A stretch of 64,000 nt of DNA, taken from assembly GCF_964019385.1 (NCBI RefSeq), contig NC_088645.1:28427294-28491293 (forward strand). The letters run 5' to 3'. Shown here one piece after another: positions 42,931-54,087 of this stretch. The stretch comes from Sycon ciliatum. Taxonomy: Eukaryota; Porifera; Calcarea; Leucosolenida; Sycettidae. The position numbers were made by a program, and so were the translations under genes. Numbering within the stretch: position 1 is the stretch's first letter; the number at the start of each line of letters is the position of its first letter. The notes under the pieces were generated by a model, which saw only the letters and a list, made by a program, of their open reading frames with translations, was not told where the DNA came from and ran no database searches.

Positions 42931-45900
42931 TTAGCACAAGCCAAGCGGACATAGTCGCGTGATAGGGCGTGTCTTCTCCTTGCCGCCCACAAGCACCTTA
43001 GCCACTCGTACATGCCCATCTGGACCAGGAAAGACTGCCGTGATTCTTCCCAACGGCCAGTGCCCTCGTGGCGTGTCGGGATGAAGAACTAGTACCATAA
43101 TAACAGCCAAGTCCCGATTGATCTTGATCCACTTGCGACAAGCATTGAGCGTCGGAACCCATTCCTGTAGCCAGCGCTTCCACACTTGGCGTATTACGTC
43201 CTGCACTAACCGCCATCTCTTCTCTGGGCTGAACTCTGTCGTGTCGACGCTCGCAGGTGCAGGCTGCCCGTTAGCGTGTCCCGTCAGAAAGTGCAACGGG
43301 GTAAGCGGGGTGTTGTCGTCAGCACTGGCGCTCTGGTATGTCAGAGGCCGAGAATTGAGGAGCGCCTCAATTCCGACAATGGCCGTCGTCAGCTGCTCAT
43401 CAGTTAAGACGCCTGGAGAGTTGCCGAGAATAGCAGTCAATGCCTTCTTGGCTGCTTTAATCATGACCTCGTGGACTCCTCCATGGTGTGGGGCCAATGG
43501 CGGATTGAAATGCCACACCACTCCTCGGTTTGCCAGAGACCGCTGGATGGCATCTTGGTCGAGCTGTTGCACAAGGGCTAGCAATTCCTTGTTGGCTCCC
43601 ACGAAGTTTGTGCCATTATCGGACAACATCTCTAACGGCAGTCCACGTCGGCCGACCATCCGCGTGAATGCATTCAGAAAGGAGTCGGTGTCTAGTGCAT
43701 AGCTCATCTCCAGGTGGACGGCACGGCACAGCAGACAAGTGAACAGGCAGAGGTATCGCTTCTGTTGAACTCGTCCTCGACCTTGCTTGGTCAAGAATGG
43801 CCCTCCATAGTCCACAGAACACCGGGCAAACGCGCGCAGTGGAGTTTTCAATCGCATAGCCGGCAAGGGGGCCATCACTTGTTCCACGGGCTTTGCCTTG
43901 CGACGACGACATGTATTGCATTCTCGTTCCCACTCGCGGATCATTTCCCGAGCGCCTTCAATCCAATAGTGGGTGGTTAGCGCGGCAAGAGTCTCGTTCG
44001 TTCCACCGTGCTGCCGCATCTCATGGTGCTCTTTCACGATGAGACGTGTTACGGGGTGCCGGCGCGGCAATAAGATTGGATGGCGCACATCGAAAGGCAA
44101 ATTGTCTGCCAGTCGGGTTCGTCCGGACGCTCTCAAGAGACCAGCGTCATCTATCACAGGCTGCAGCTTTCCTAGATGTGACTTGGCCGGTAAGGGTTTG
44201 TGCTGCTGCCCTGCTTCAATAACATCCTTGAACTCTTCGTGTTGAGCTTCCAGGATGATGTCGTTCTCAGCCTCACTTAGCTCCGCTACGGTCAGCTCCC
44301 CGCTTCGCTTCTCGGCACGGCGACAGTTGTCAAGGAAGCGGTTGACCCAAGCCCAAACTCTTTTGTAACGCAGCCAACTGGAGGAACGATGTGGCGCAAG
44401 TCTTCCTTCTCCCCTTCCGTCACCTGTGACGGTTTCTTGCTCGTTAGCAGTCGAGTTTGCCATCAGCGTCACTTTCCTGCTCTCTTGGTCGACCTCGTGT
44501 GAGAATGAGGCGGGTCCCACTGGCCACTGCGCTGGTTTGTTGTGCAGGAAGGGCGGTCCCTCCCACCACAATGTACAACTACTTAGCTCCGCAGCCGAAG
44601 TGCCACGAGATGCGAGGTCAGCCGGATTCTGTCCAGATGGCACATGACGCCATTGCTGCGGCTGTGTCATCGTCTGGATCTCTCCAACACGGTGCGCTAC
44701 AAATGGCTTGAAGTTACGGCTTGGACTTCTGATCCACCAGAGAACATCAGCACTGTCGCTCCAGAAGGTCACCTCGGACATTGGCCACTCCAGCACTTGG
44801 CACACAGTTTCGGCCAGATGCAAACCGAGAATGGCAGCCAAAAGCTCCAATCGTGGAATGCTAATTACCTTGAGTGGAGCAACTCGGGTCTTAGCAGCTA
44901 CCAGGCGAGTCTGTACAGTACAATCCTAGCTTAGGTCCCGGCTGTACGCTACAGCTCCATACGCCACCATTGACGCATCTACGAACACATGGATAGAGCT
45001 GTCTCCGGCTGGCCCGCTAGGGAACAGGCAACGAGGTATATTGACGGCAGACAGCTGTGTTGCTCCCGAGCACCACCGTCGAAACTTGTCGGCTAATGGC
45101 CCTATCACCTCGTCGTCCCAGTCGACGCCGAGTGCCCAGAGCTCCTGAATTAACACCTTGCCGACTGTTACAAATGGTGCCACAAATCCTAGCGGGTCGA
45201 ACAGCTTGGCAATTTGACTCACCACCTGGCGTTTGGTCACCTTGTTCACTTCCTGGAAGGCAGGCTGGAATTGGAACACATCATGTTGCGCTACCCATCT
45301 GACTCCGAGCGCTTTCATCGTCGGCAGGCTTCCATCATTGAGCTCCAGTGCAGACAGCCGGTTCTCCGCGGGTATCTCGGCTAGCACCGCAGGCGAATTA
45401 CTCAGCCATTTCCGTGCCTTCATGCCGGCTGCAGCCCAGATCAGTGACAACTCTTGGTACATTTGCACTGCCAGTTTGTCGTTGGCTACTGAATCAAGAG
45501 TATCGTCCATGTATGTGGACTTCAACACACCATTGGCGCCTAGCGGGTGAGTCGACAGATACTTTGATGCATGTTCCTGCGTCACAAGATGGGCGACGAA
45601 CGGAGAAACATTCAGGCCAAAGACCAGCCGCTCAAACTGATAGACGTCCGGTTGAGCATCGCTCTGCGGTGGTCGCCACAGGAAACGCAAGTACGGTTGA
45701 TCCTCGGGGTGAATTCGAATCTGAAGATACATCTCCCGATTATCACAGACGATGGCTACGGGGTTGCGTCGAAATCTGAGCAGCACATCCAATAGCTCTC
45801 GCTGCAACTTTGGGCCCGGCTCTATGCAGTCGTTTAAGGCCACTCCATCGCACCTTGCAGCCGCGTCAAACACCAGTCAAACTTTGGTTGTACTCTTAAC

Positions 45901-46791
45901 CGTCCGGATGACAGGGAAATGTGGCAAGTACCATGCCTTTTCCGCTGCAACTGTTGTCGCCAGTCGCCTCACATAGCCCTTGGCTTCATACTGTTCGATT
46001 GTGCTGCTGTATGCCTCTGCAATAGACGGATCACGGTTCAGCCGGCTCTCCGTGTTGCGTAACCTCTTCAACGCCATGCTGTAGTTGCCGGGCAGTTGCG
46101 ACTTTCGCTCATTCCATGGCAGACGAATCTCGTACCCAGCCCCGTCGAGTTGCCGCATTGACTGCTCAACTTCAGCCTTCACACTGCGGTCTTTCATGTT
46201 CCAGGGGGGCTCAGGGCTGATGCCGCCTTGATCAACTTCCCAGAACCGTTGCAAGCAGTTGTAAAGCGGGTTCAGCTGTACGCCACAGTAGGTGCTGTTG
46301 GCGCGAGTTGATCGATCATCATGGTGCAATACAGCTCCGATACATGTCCAACCTAACGGCGTTCTGCGAGCTAGCGGTTCTCCTGGCTTGCCATTGACTT
46401 CTTCCAAGGCAGAATGCAATTCACTGTGATCGCTGCCAATTAGAACGTCCACTGATTTCTCGGTGAGAGCCGGGAAGGGAACATCGCGCAGGTGGTCCCA
46501 TTGCGCTGCCGCATTCGCCCAGTCAACGGCCTTTAAGTTGCTTGCGATGTTATCAATGGTTAGCGCTGTTAATTTGGACTGGAATGTTCCGTCAGCGCTT
46601 TCCACTGTGATGTTGACCGGCGTCGTGACGAATGTTTCCGTCAGCCCACTCAGAAGAGAAACCGATGCCTGCTGCGGTCTTCCTGCCACCCTCAACTGGC
46701 CGGCAGCTGCAGTGGTTATGTAGGTGGTAGTGCTGCCATCGTCCAACATAGCGTTAACCCGTAGCCGTACTCCTTCATGCACAAGCGACAC
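42931..46791 (-). pseudogene. BEL Pol: protease, RT, RNase H, integrase (two in-frame stops)
   Basis: One frame interrupted by a TGA (45877-45879) and a TAG (44926-44928). Protease: NAMLDDGSTTTYI active site and LIGSDHSELH. RT: MYLQIRIHPEDQPYLRFLW, FGLNVSPFVAH, STYMDDTLDSV, then LFDPLGFVAPF. RNase H: VFVDASMVAYGAVAYS, MELLAAILG and TFWSDSADVLWWI. Integrase: the HHCC finger (EHHEMRQHGG ... CNTCRRR), DDE residues in VDYGGPF, SDNGTNF and GGVHEVMIKAAKK. A DUF5641-type C-terminus (GHWPLGRITAVFPGPDGHVR) ends it. The order RT-RNase H-integrase with the DD-GST protease is diagnostic of BEL/Pao. Confidence 0.92.
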
Positions 46792-49739
46792 CGGGAGGAT
46801 GCGTAACGAGACTGATGGTACTCCAAGGGCCGATCTTCACCCAGATCCGGCTCCCCTTCCGTGATGTCGCATGCTTGGATGGAGCAATTAATAGAGGCTG
46901 GCTCTCTTGCAGGTGTTGTTGCCCCTCTTGTGCTGATTGAAGCTGTAGGAGCGCTTGACGATGCTGCATCACTGCTCATGGCTGCTTCAGACAGGTTCCG
47001 TTTCTGCTGCGGTTGACGATCATGAAGCAGCTGGTGATGTGTCTGACTGCAGCCACTGACGCCGCACTTCCTGTTTCTGGTACAGGATGTCCCTCGATGT
47101 CCAGTGCCAAGGCACCTATAGCAGAGGCCTTTCTTCTTTGCTGTTTCCCACCGCCTGCTGGGCGACTCGCTCTTGAAGATGTCACAACTCCATGTGTGAT
47201 GAGGCGCATCACATACTGCACACTGGATTTTGGCAGCGCTCTGACCAGAGGCCAGGAATGACGACGCGTGGGCTCCGGAGCTGCCACCGAACGTTGGTCG
47301 ACTTCTTGCAGGGGCTGGTTTAGTCGGCAGCGCCGCTGCATGATGACCATCCGCAGAACTGACTCCGTGGGCCATCTCCGCTGCTCCAGTAGCGAATTCT
47401 GCCTCGAGAGTCACCCATTCCAATAGCGTTGGTACACTGCTGGGTTTCGTGTTGTTGTGACGCCAACGGTTAAACTGGGTCGGCATGGGCATGGGCAGCT
47501 TGTTTTGCAGCTGTCGGAACAGAAGACCATCGCCCAGCTCATATTCCTTGCCTGCATCCGCCATGTTCACTATCAGCACATCCAGCAAATCGGCGAATTT
47601 CTGCAGGTCTCCAGGCCGGCCTGTCCGGAGGGCGGGGAACGACTCTACTTCCTCAAATTGGAGGTTTGTTTGCCTCTGCTCGCCACCAAATTTCCTGTCT
47701 AAACGGTTTACGGCAGCTTCGTAGGCATGGGCCGAGTAGCCTAGGCTCTCGATGGCGACCAATGCCTCTCCACCTAAATACTGCTTCAGGTGCAGCAGCT
47801 TCACCTCCGGACTTGAGCTTGTCTGCCCAACACAAGCCATGAAGGCTGCTCTCCAGGCACGATAGGCTCTCTTGTTGCCTGTGAACGTTGGAATTTGTAT
47901 GGGTTTCAGCCGCCGGAATATCTCGTCCGATGACTGCTGATGCCGCGTTTGGCCTGGTGCTACTGATGGCACCGGTACTGGTGCGGCAGTCGACCCTGCT
48001 GGTTGCAAACCCATGGCCTGTGGAGCGGGCGGGCTCCACAGACTTGCTGCTGGCACAGTGTGCACGCCGGCCACACCACTGGCGCCAGACCACTGCCGAG
48101 ACGCAGATGTAATTACTGGCGACTGAGTAGTGGTGTGACGGGTGTCAACGGATTGCTGGAATAGCGTGGCAGAAGCGGATCCAGGCGGCCTGCCGATTGC
48201 GCTGAATAGCGTTGCAGGTACGGATGATCCAGACAGTCTGTCGATTGCGCTGCTTCCGCTGACTGTCTGCTGGGATGCAGGCATCTCTGCCTCTGGCCTC
48301 ATTCCGTTTGCGTTGTTGGCGCTGGCAATCTGGAGTGCTAACGTTTCAGGGGGTGACACAGGTAGGTTGCTGGTCATGCTGATCGCTCCAGTGCCGTTCG
48401 CGCTGTTTGCGCTGATCAATCCCCAAGGTGCTGATCCTGCAGCTAGCGCAGAGGTCACAGGCTGTGCGCTCACAGGCTGTGCGCTGTCCGCGCTGGTCTG
48501 AATTTCCGACGCGTGCACAGGCCCGGATCCAGGCGGCCTGCCAATTGCGCTGAATAGCGTTGCAGGCTCGGATCCAGGCGGCCTGCCGGTTGCGCTGAAT
48601 AGCGTTGCAGGCTCGGATCCAGGTGGCCTGCCGGTTGCGCTGAATAGCGTTGCAGGCACTGGTGCAGACTCTGGATCTGACGCATGTGGTGCGCCGCTCG
48701 CGCTCATCTGGGGAACAGCCGCGGACAAAGGCGGACCGCGTGTCGCTCTGTTCGCGCTGTCCAAGTGCCCGGTGGCGCCAGACTCTAAAGCGGCACCAGC
48801 TGGCGCGCCGCTCCCTCCAACCTGCGCCGCAGCCGCGGACAAAGGCGAGCCGCTTGCCGCTCTGCTCGCGCTGACCTGGGTCTTAGACGGAGTGAGCGCT
48901 CTGCGGACCAACGGCGTCTCTGGTCGCAACTCATCCGTGCCCATGGTGACTTTCGGTCCGCTTTCGCTGACCGCCTTGTACTTGTCTTCGATGACTTCAG
49001 CAAGACCGTACTCCGTTCCCCGGTGCTGGTCTGCAACTGTTACTTGCTCTACGCCGGCTGACCGGCTCGTCGGCTCGTACGTGTAGCCATGGTAGCCGTA
49101 GTCGTACGCTAGTCCACGTGCAGCAGTAGACTCCGAGGCCTCAACTGAACTTCTGCCGTGCGCGTGCAGGTAGCTCCGGGCTCCAGCCCAACTGGGCATA
49201 GTGCTTGCGGCAGGTCCGCTGTATCCGTACCCGACCTCCGAAGCTAGTTCGCGTCGAGCCTGGACTGGGTGGGGCCGCTGTGAGACGCCCAGGTAGTAAG
49301 TTTCCTCCGCGTAACTGCGTACCTGCCCACGTACGTCCTCCAAAATGCTCTCGGTTGCGGTAGTGAATTGTTCCTCGAGCAATTCCGCTTCCCGCAGCGT
49401 TCCTTCCATACGCTTCTCTTCGTTAGTTGAGCTGTACACACTGACGAGGTTCATGATAGCACTGGTGGCGTTGTCATAATGTGAGCTTAGCTCGGCTAGC
49501 TCGTCGTTAGCTTGCTCTCCTCGCACTCCACCATTCATGGAGCGCACGAGAAGTGTCCGCCGCGCGTTAGTGAAGTGTTTTTTAGCCACCATCTTTTCTC
49601 TAAGCAGCTCGCTAAGCTTCTCGCGCTTGTTCTCTACTGCCGCTGGTTCTTCTCGGTGGTTTGCTTCCTCGGTGCTGGCAGTCCCGTCCTCCGCGTCATG
49701 GCTGTCTTCCTCCTTGTCCTCTTTGACTGGAGACTCCAT
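46716..49739 (-). CDS. BEL Gag with DUF1759 and zinc knuckles
   Basis: A 1007-codon intact frame from a Met with acidic N-terminus. A coiled-coil-like region (about residues 40-150) is followed by a long Ala/Pro/Ser-rich repeat region with three tandem copies of an ATLFSATGRPPGSEP motif. The DUF1759 Gag domain follows (PIQIPTFTGNKRAYRAWRAAF, LKQYLGGEALVAIESLGYS). Two zinc-knuckle-like clusters come next (CAVCDAPHHTWSC; CYRCLGTGHRGTSC). It overlaps Pol by 76 bp in another frame, so Pol needs a frameshift or one is a mutation. Confidence 0.9.
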   Translation of the reverse strand: MESPVKEDKEEDSHDAEDGTASTEEANHREEPAAVENKREKLSELLREKMVAKKHFTNARRTLLVRSMNGGVRGEQANDELAELSSHYDNATSAIMNLVSVYSSTNEEKRMEGTLREAELLEEQFTTATESILEDVRGQVRSYAEETYYLGVSQRPHPVQARRELASEVGYGYSGPAASTMPSWAGARSYLHAHGRSSVEASESTAARGLAYDYGYHGYTYEPTSRSAGVEQVTVADQHRGTEYGLAEVIEDKYKAVSESGPKVTMGTDELRPETPLVRRALTPSKTQVSASRAASGSPLSAAAAQVGGSGAPAGAALESGATGHLDSANRATRGPPLSAAVPQMSASGAPHASDPESAPVPATLFSATGRPPGSEPATLFSATGRPPGSEPATLFSAIGRPPGSGPVHASEIQTSADSAQPVSAQPVTSALAAGSAPWGLISANSANGTGAISMTSNLPVSPPETLALQIASANNANGMRPEAEMPASQQTVSGSSAIDRLSGSSVPATLFSAIGRPPGSASATLFQQSVDTRHTTTQSPVITSASRQWSGASGVAGVHTVPAASLWSPPAPQAMGLQPAGSTAAPVPVPSVAPGQTRHQQSSDEIFRRLKPIQIPTFTGNKRAYRAWRAAFMACVGQTSSSPEVKLLHLKQYLGGEALVAIESLGYSAHAYEAAVNRLDRKFGGEQRQTNLQFEEVESFPALRTGRPGDLQKFADLLDVLIVNMADAGKEYELGDGLLFRQLQNKLPMPMPTQFNRWRHNNTKPSSVPTLLEWVTLEAEFATGAAEMAHGVSSADGHHAAALPTKPAPARSRPTFGGSSGAHASSFLASGQSAAKIQCAVCDAPHHTWSCDIFKSESPSRRWETAKKKGLCYRCLGTGHRGTSCTRNRKCGVSGCSQTHHQLLHDRQPQQKRNLSEAAMSSDAASSSAPTASISTRGATTPAREPASINCSIQACDITEGEPDLGEDRPLEYHQSRYASSRCRLCMKEYGYGLTLCWTMAALPPT

Positions 49740-49791
49740 AGCCGCGCTTAGGTGGAACGTTCAGTACTTACGAGGTCGACTCGACTTAATT

Positions 49792-49809
49792 AACCATCCT
49801 CTGCTACCA
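49792..49809 (-). promoter_or_regulatory. Primer-binding site, initiator tRNA-Met, BEL
   Basis: Minus-strand TGGTAGCAGAGGATGGTT is a perfect 18-base complement of the animal initiator tRNA-Met 3' end, three bases from the LTR edge. Confidence 0.9.
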
Positions 49810-49812
49810 ATA

Positions 49813-49982
49813 TGTTCTGTAGAGGCGTGCTCCTACCTCGGATGCCAACAACTCCATCAGCAGGCGCGAAAGAAGGTGAAGACAAAGCCTGTGACTTAAA
49901 AGTGTGAACCCTAACGAAAGTCACAGCTACATGTAACACGAAACGAGAGTGCATGTCAGTGACACGTGCTACCTCCTGAACA
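49813..49982 (-). repeat. 5' LTR of the BEL element, shortened
   Basis: 170 bp; same ends as the 3' LTR (TGTTCAG...AGAACA) but lacking the 179-bp middle. Confidence 0.88.
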
Positions 49983-50807
49983 TAACCGTTAAACCGACCG
50001 TTAGCCTAGCAGTTAACCGTTAGTGGTAAAACCGTGACCGTTTTAACCATACTACTAGTCAATGGTTTGAGAGAGAGAAACCGAAAATTAGAGCTGTTGA
50101 AGATCTTTTCAGGCCACTCGCTCGTTTTTAGTGGACTGCTCCAGCACGCAGGGAACTTTTCAGAATGATGTTCTCGGCTGACCTGTTGCGATGAAACATA
50201 TTTTTTTGGAGGATTTTGATCTGCACCTCGTGAACATTCCACCTTGCGGCACAAATCCCCCCCCCCCCCCCACCAATGTGCGTCCCATTTTGTTTATTTT
50301 AGATCAATGAAAACTCTGCTCAGGTCCGGAGAATAGGTCTCAATAGAAGTTCGCAGAAATCGGTGTAAAATTCGGAAACTGTGTGAAGGTTCTAAAAACC
50401 TAAAATAGCATATTCACTTGGACAGCTGATGAGTGTAAGACGGTAATTATAAATGGCGCCGTGTTCCACTAGCATTCTACCGAGTTGGTTTGCTGACGTT
50501 TCGAAGCTCAATGATCCATGATCCCTATAATTGCACAGATTTTGCGGAGAACAGGTAGAATAGGAATACATGTAGCAGTACTGTATTTGCATTGTTTTAT
50601 TTAAAGGATTTCCCAAAGGCATAGCCTATCGGGGGAACTCCTAACAGTGAAAATGATCCTTGCTTTATAATTATACTAGTGAAGCGACTTGTGCAGGCCA
50701 ATTTAGGCTGTTTATAATGAGCGCGAGATTGTATCCGAAATTCTGAAACAGAATCTATAGCATTTAAACAATCGACGAGGAGACAATAGTCGTAAAATGG
50801 CAATAAA
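49983..50807. repeat. 824-bp direct repeat right of the BEL element
   Basis: Second copy of 41541-42364. On its right the sequence continues (CATAAGATAAATTGTGC...), which other copies of this repeat family also show, so this copy preserves the uninterrupted junction. Confidence 0.92.
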
Positions 50808-51495
50808 CATAAGATAAATTGTGCACTCATAACAACAGCAAAAATTAAGAAAGTCCAGTTCCATAACGTTTTCTTGTGACTGTCATCAGTGGAACGCCGT
50901 CACATAAAAATGTAATAACTAAAACACACACTTATATTATTATTATTACTTGCATGTACGCGTTGGAGTCAACTATGCAAACATGATCCACAACTTCGCT
51001 TATGCTGAACATGATAAACAGGACTATGACAGGGGAAAGAAATTGAGCTAGAACGATGATACAATGATATAATTATCATATACAATGTAGCTCATGGGTA
51101 TTGAAGATATGTCATTTATGAATATGTCTTTAATTATGTCATTGAATATTGCAGCCTGAGTGATAATAATAGTGCTATTTCCTGAGTTTGACTGTTTCAG
51201 GACCTGTCGGAATATCACGATGCACAGATCTCGTCATGCAGGTCGGTCATGGGCAATGGCTCGCAGGCTCTGCAGAGCGTCTAAGTTACCGAGCAATCCG
51301 GCTCTGGCTTGGCGCAGATCTCCCACCAATGCCTGCGGCAGGGTCGTCACACTTATATACATGTAGCTAATATGGTTTCAGGTAGAAATACAGCAGCTAA
51401 CAAGTGCAAAAAGCGACGTTTTGCACCTTTGCAAGGTGTGAATATAGTGTATGTGAGAAAGGTAGTGGCAGATGAATGTGATACTGTGTGAATGA
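50808..51495. repeat. Dispersed repeat family, longer copy
   Basis: Shares its start (GATAAATTGTGCACTCATAAC...) and end (ACACTTATATACATGTAGC ... GTGAATATAGTGTATGTG) with the palindrome at 53314-53788. It contains about 410 bp (50938-51348) between two CACACTTATAT motifs that the palindromic copy lacks. Confidence 0.75.
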
Positions 51496-52013
51496 ACCTT
51501 TCTCACCTTTTTACCAACTTGCCAAGGTCAGGGATTATGATGACAACATTTTTTACTTCTTTTACTTTTTAACTTCTTAACTTCTGCCCGTATAACTACC
51601 ACAGTACTTACTTCGCCTCAGGGATTAGACATTGCAAAGTTGCCATACAGGGGTGTTGATCGCGTTTTTCGGCACCGGGAATACAACTCACTCGACTCTG
51701 TATCTACTGAGTGAAGAGGACCCACGCCTTTATCTGGTGAGCTGGGTCATGGGGCTTTGCTGTCAGCCGTGTGACCACCTTATTTATTATATTTGTCTTC
51801 CCGTAACGTCAAAGTAAACACTTACATATTTTGTAGGTGTGTTTTGAAGAGCGGTTGTCAATTGACTAGCCAATGAAGAAGGAAATACAAAATGTGATAA
51901 GTTACAAGTCATGACTAACAGTCCACGAAAGGACCAAGATGCTATACAATCAGATAGTGCGACGAAATTGTACAACCTCTACATGGATATTGAGTAATTC
52001 AGCGACCTGATAC
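51496..52013. other. No gene recognised
   Basis: Short frames only. Confidence 0.4.
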
Positions 52014-52808
52014 CTACTTGGTCCGCGTCAGCAATATTGTCGCTTATCTTTCGACAATTTGAACTTAGACTTTGGACATGAACACGTGCACTTGAAGTGA
52101 TAAAACTTGGTACGATGGACGGTAAGGTATAGAATGACAACTAGCTGCGAGGAATTTATTGTCCAAGGAAGGGTTCCTACTTTTTTCGGTCCTCCTCGTC
52201 GCCGCTCTCGTCGCTGGCGACAAATATTTTTGCTCGGGATCGACTCTCTTGCTTTTGCAAGCTCATCTCTCTTCCTCTCCGCTGCCTGGCTATTTTCTAA
52301 AGAGAAATCGATCGTGACGGTCGCCTTCTCTATAGGACTTCGCGTGGGCAGCACGACAGCCTGTATGGTTCAAATCAGACACCGTTCTTTGCAAGATTTT
52401 ATTTTGAACGACGACGACGCGTACAGTACTTGCAAATCTCCACGATGCGCTGGATACTCCGAGCGTTGAGCTGGAGGTAAGGGAGCTGCGATCTCAGCTT
52501 TTTTGAGCGATCCCTGAGGTGAGCGATCTCGGCCGTTCAGCAAAATGGAGCTGATTCCGAGTAGCCGATTACTTTCTTGTGGCTTGCGCTGCTCTTGCCT
52601 GCACAGCGTAAAAAGATAATCTATTTTGATGCGGCGCTGTATCAATCAGAATCGCCCACCTGTCGCTCTTGAAATCCACTCGCACTGTAGCTAGACCTTT
52701 CAGGTACTAGCAAACTAACTTGCTAACCAAAATTGCCAAGTAAGCATTGGCGACATATAAACAAAGCTGAAAGATAAGCGACAATATCGCTGACGCGGAC
52801 CAAGTAGC
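52014..52808 (-). other. 795-bp segment with 39-bp inverted ends and two unknown minus-strand ORFs
   Basis: CTACTTGGTCCGCGTCAGCA... (from 52018) recurs inverted at 52768-52806 with one mismatch. Inside, minus-strand frames of 91 and 108 codons (52370-52645, 52028-52354) have no recognised domain. The second has a basic RRERRRGGPKK patch that could be a nuclear localisation signal. It may be a small DNA transposon; no clear target duplication was seen. Confidence 0.45.
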
Positions 52809-52809
52809 T

Positions 52810-53170
52810 CTAACACACCTACGAAGCGCAACCCAACAACCTTTCAAGTAAGAAGGCTCAGGTGCGGAAATATCCAATGAGGGTTATACGCCACGAAGAT
52901 ATGCACGAACTACGTCCCTCGGAAACAAAGGATGTCAGAAGTTATTGGTTGATGATGACGAGACCAGAAGCACCATCCGACATACCTGTCTTACTTCAAC
53001 TCGGCGATGCAAGGCGAGAGCCCACCCAATTTGGGAGGCTCAATAGTATGCAAAATATATCAAGAGGGGAAGCCAAGCGAAGGCGAATTGTCACAAACCG
53101 AAAGTCCTTATCCTATTAAACGCCATGTTTATGTAACGATGTTGGCCGGGTTTGGTGCAATACCAAGTCG
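52810..53170. other. No gene recognised
   Basis: A single 85-codon plus-strand frame (52862-53119), basic at its end, without recognised motif. Confidence 0.35.
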
Positions 53171-53171
53171 T

Positions 53172-53224
53172 TCCACATGACGTACATTTCGCCGTATTGC
53201 CGGTAATGGCTCATCAGGTGTGCC
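53172..53224 (-). ncRNA. Possible degenerate hammerhead ribozyme
   Basis: Minus strand: core CTGATGA (53211-53217), GCC/GGC stem II with a large inner loop, core GAAA (53187-53190), a 3-bp stem III, and a GTC cleavage triplet. Stem I pairs ACAC with TGTG, but its first pair is a C-A mismatch. Core bases are complete, so it is a candidate, weaker than the others. Confidence 0.42.
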
Positions 53225-53313
53225 TAATAAAAAATGGGATTTTGAGCCAAGAGTAATATGTAAAAAGAAAAGCACCTATAAGTATTTAAACAGTCGACGA
53301 GGAGACAATAGTC

Positions 53314-53788
53314 GTAAAATGGCAATAAATAAGATAAATTGTGCACTCATAACAACAGCAAAAATGAAGAAAGTCAAGTTCCATAACGTTTTCTTGTGAC
53401 TGTCATCAGTGGAACGCCGTCACATAAAAATGTAATAACTAAAACACACACTTATATACATGTAGCTAATATGGTTTCAGGTAGAAATACAGCAGCTAAC
53501 AAGTACAAAAAGCGAAGTTTGCACCTTTGCAATGTGTGAATATAGTGTCACATACACTATATTCACACATTGCAAAGGTGCAAACTTCGCTTTTTGTACT
53601 TGTTAGCTGCTGTATTTCTACCTGAAACCATATTAGCTACATGTATATAAGTGTGTGTTTTAGTTATTACATTTTTATGTGACGGCGTTCCACTGATGAC
53701 AGTCACAAGAAAACGTTATGGAACTTGACTTTCTTCATTTTTGCTGTTGTTATGAGTGCACAATTTATCTTATTTATTGCCATTTTAC
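53314..53788. repeat. 475-bp near-perfect palindrome
   Basis: Arms 53314-53548 and 53554-53788 (235 bp each) are reverse complements with a 5-nt spacer (CACAT). No differences were seen in the stretches compared. Each arm is a shortened copy of the repeat at 50808-51495. Confidence 0.92.
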
Positions 53789-53789
53789 C

Positions 53790-54087
53790 TATAAGTATAT
53801 TCATATTTATATTTATTACAACATCTCAAGACTCGGTGGAAACACCGGCCAATGTGAAGAGAGTGGGTGTTTGCCAACAACGGCGATAAATAAATGTAAG
53901 GGGAGGGAAAAGAAAGAGTAGGAAAAAGAACAGCAACAACAACTCCGTAAAGAAAGATGATGTATAATAAAAACACTGAAAAACACGGAGACGCAAAGGA
54001 CATGTGGATAATGAGCTATTTATGTCGTATTAGAATCAACTCGTAAAAACTCCAAGTCAATCTCCCATTGACACAAACCTCGTTTAT
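53790..54087. other. No gene recognised
   Basis: AT-rich sequence before the Ngaro element. Confidence 0.4.

Larger units (their letters stand above)
42365..49982 (-). mobile_element. Near-complete BEL/Pao LTR retrotransposon
   Basis: Minus-strand order: 5' LTR, tRNA-Met primer site, Gag, zinc knuckles, protease, RT, RNase H, integrase, polypurine tract, 3' LTR. Defects: one Gag-Pol frame change, two in-frame stops, and a 179-bp difference between the LTRs. There is no short target duplication; instead 824-bp repeats flank the element. Confidence 0.93.
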
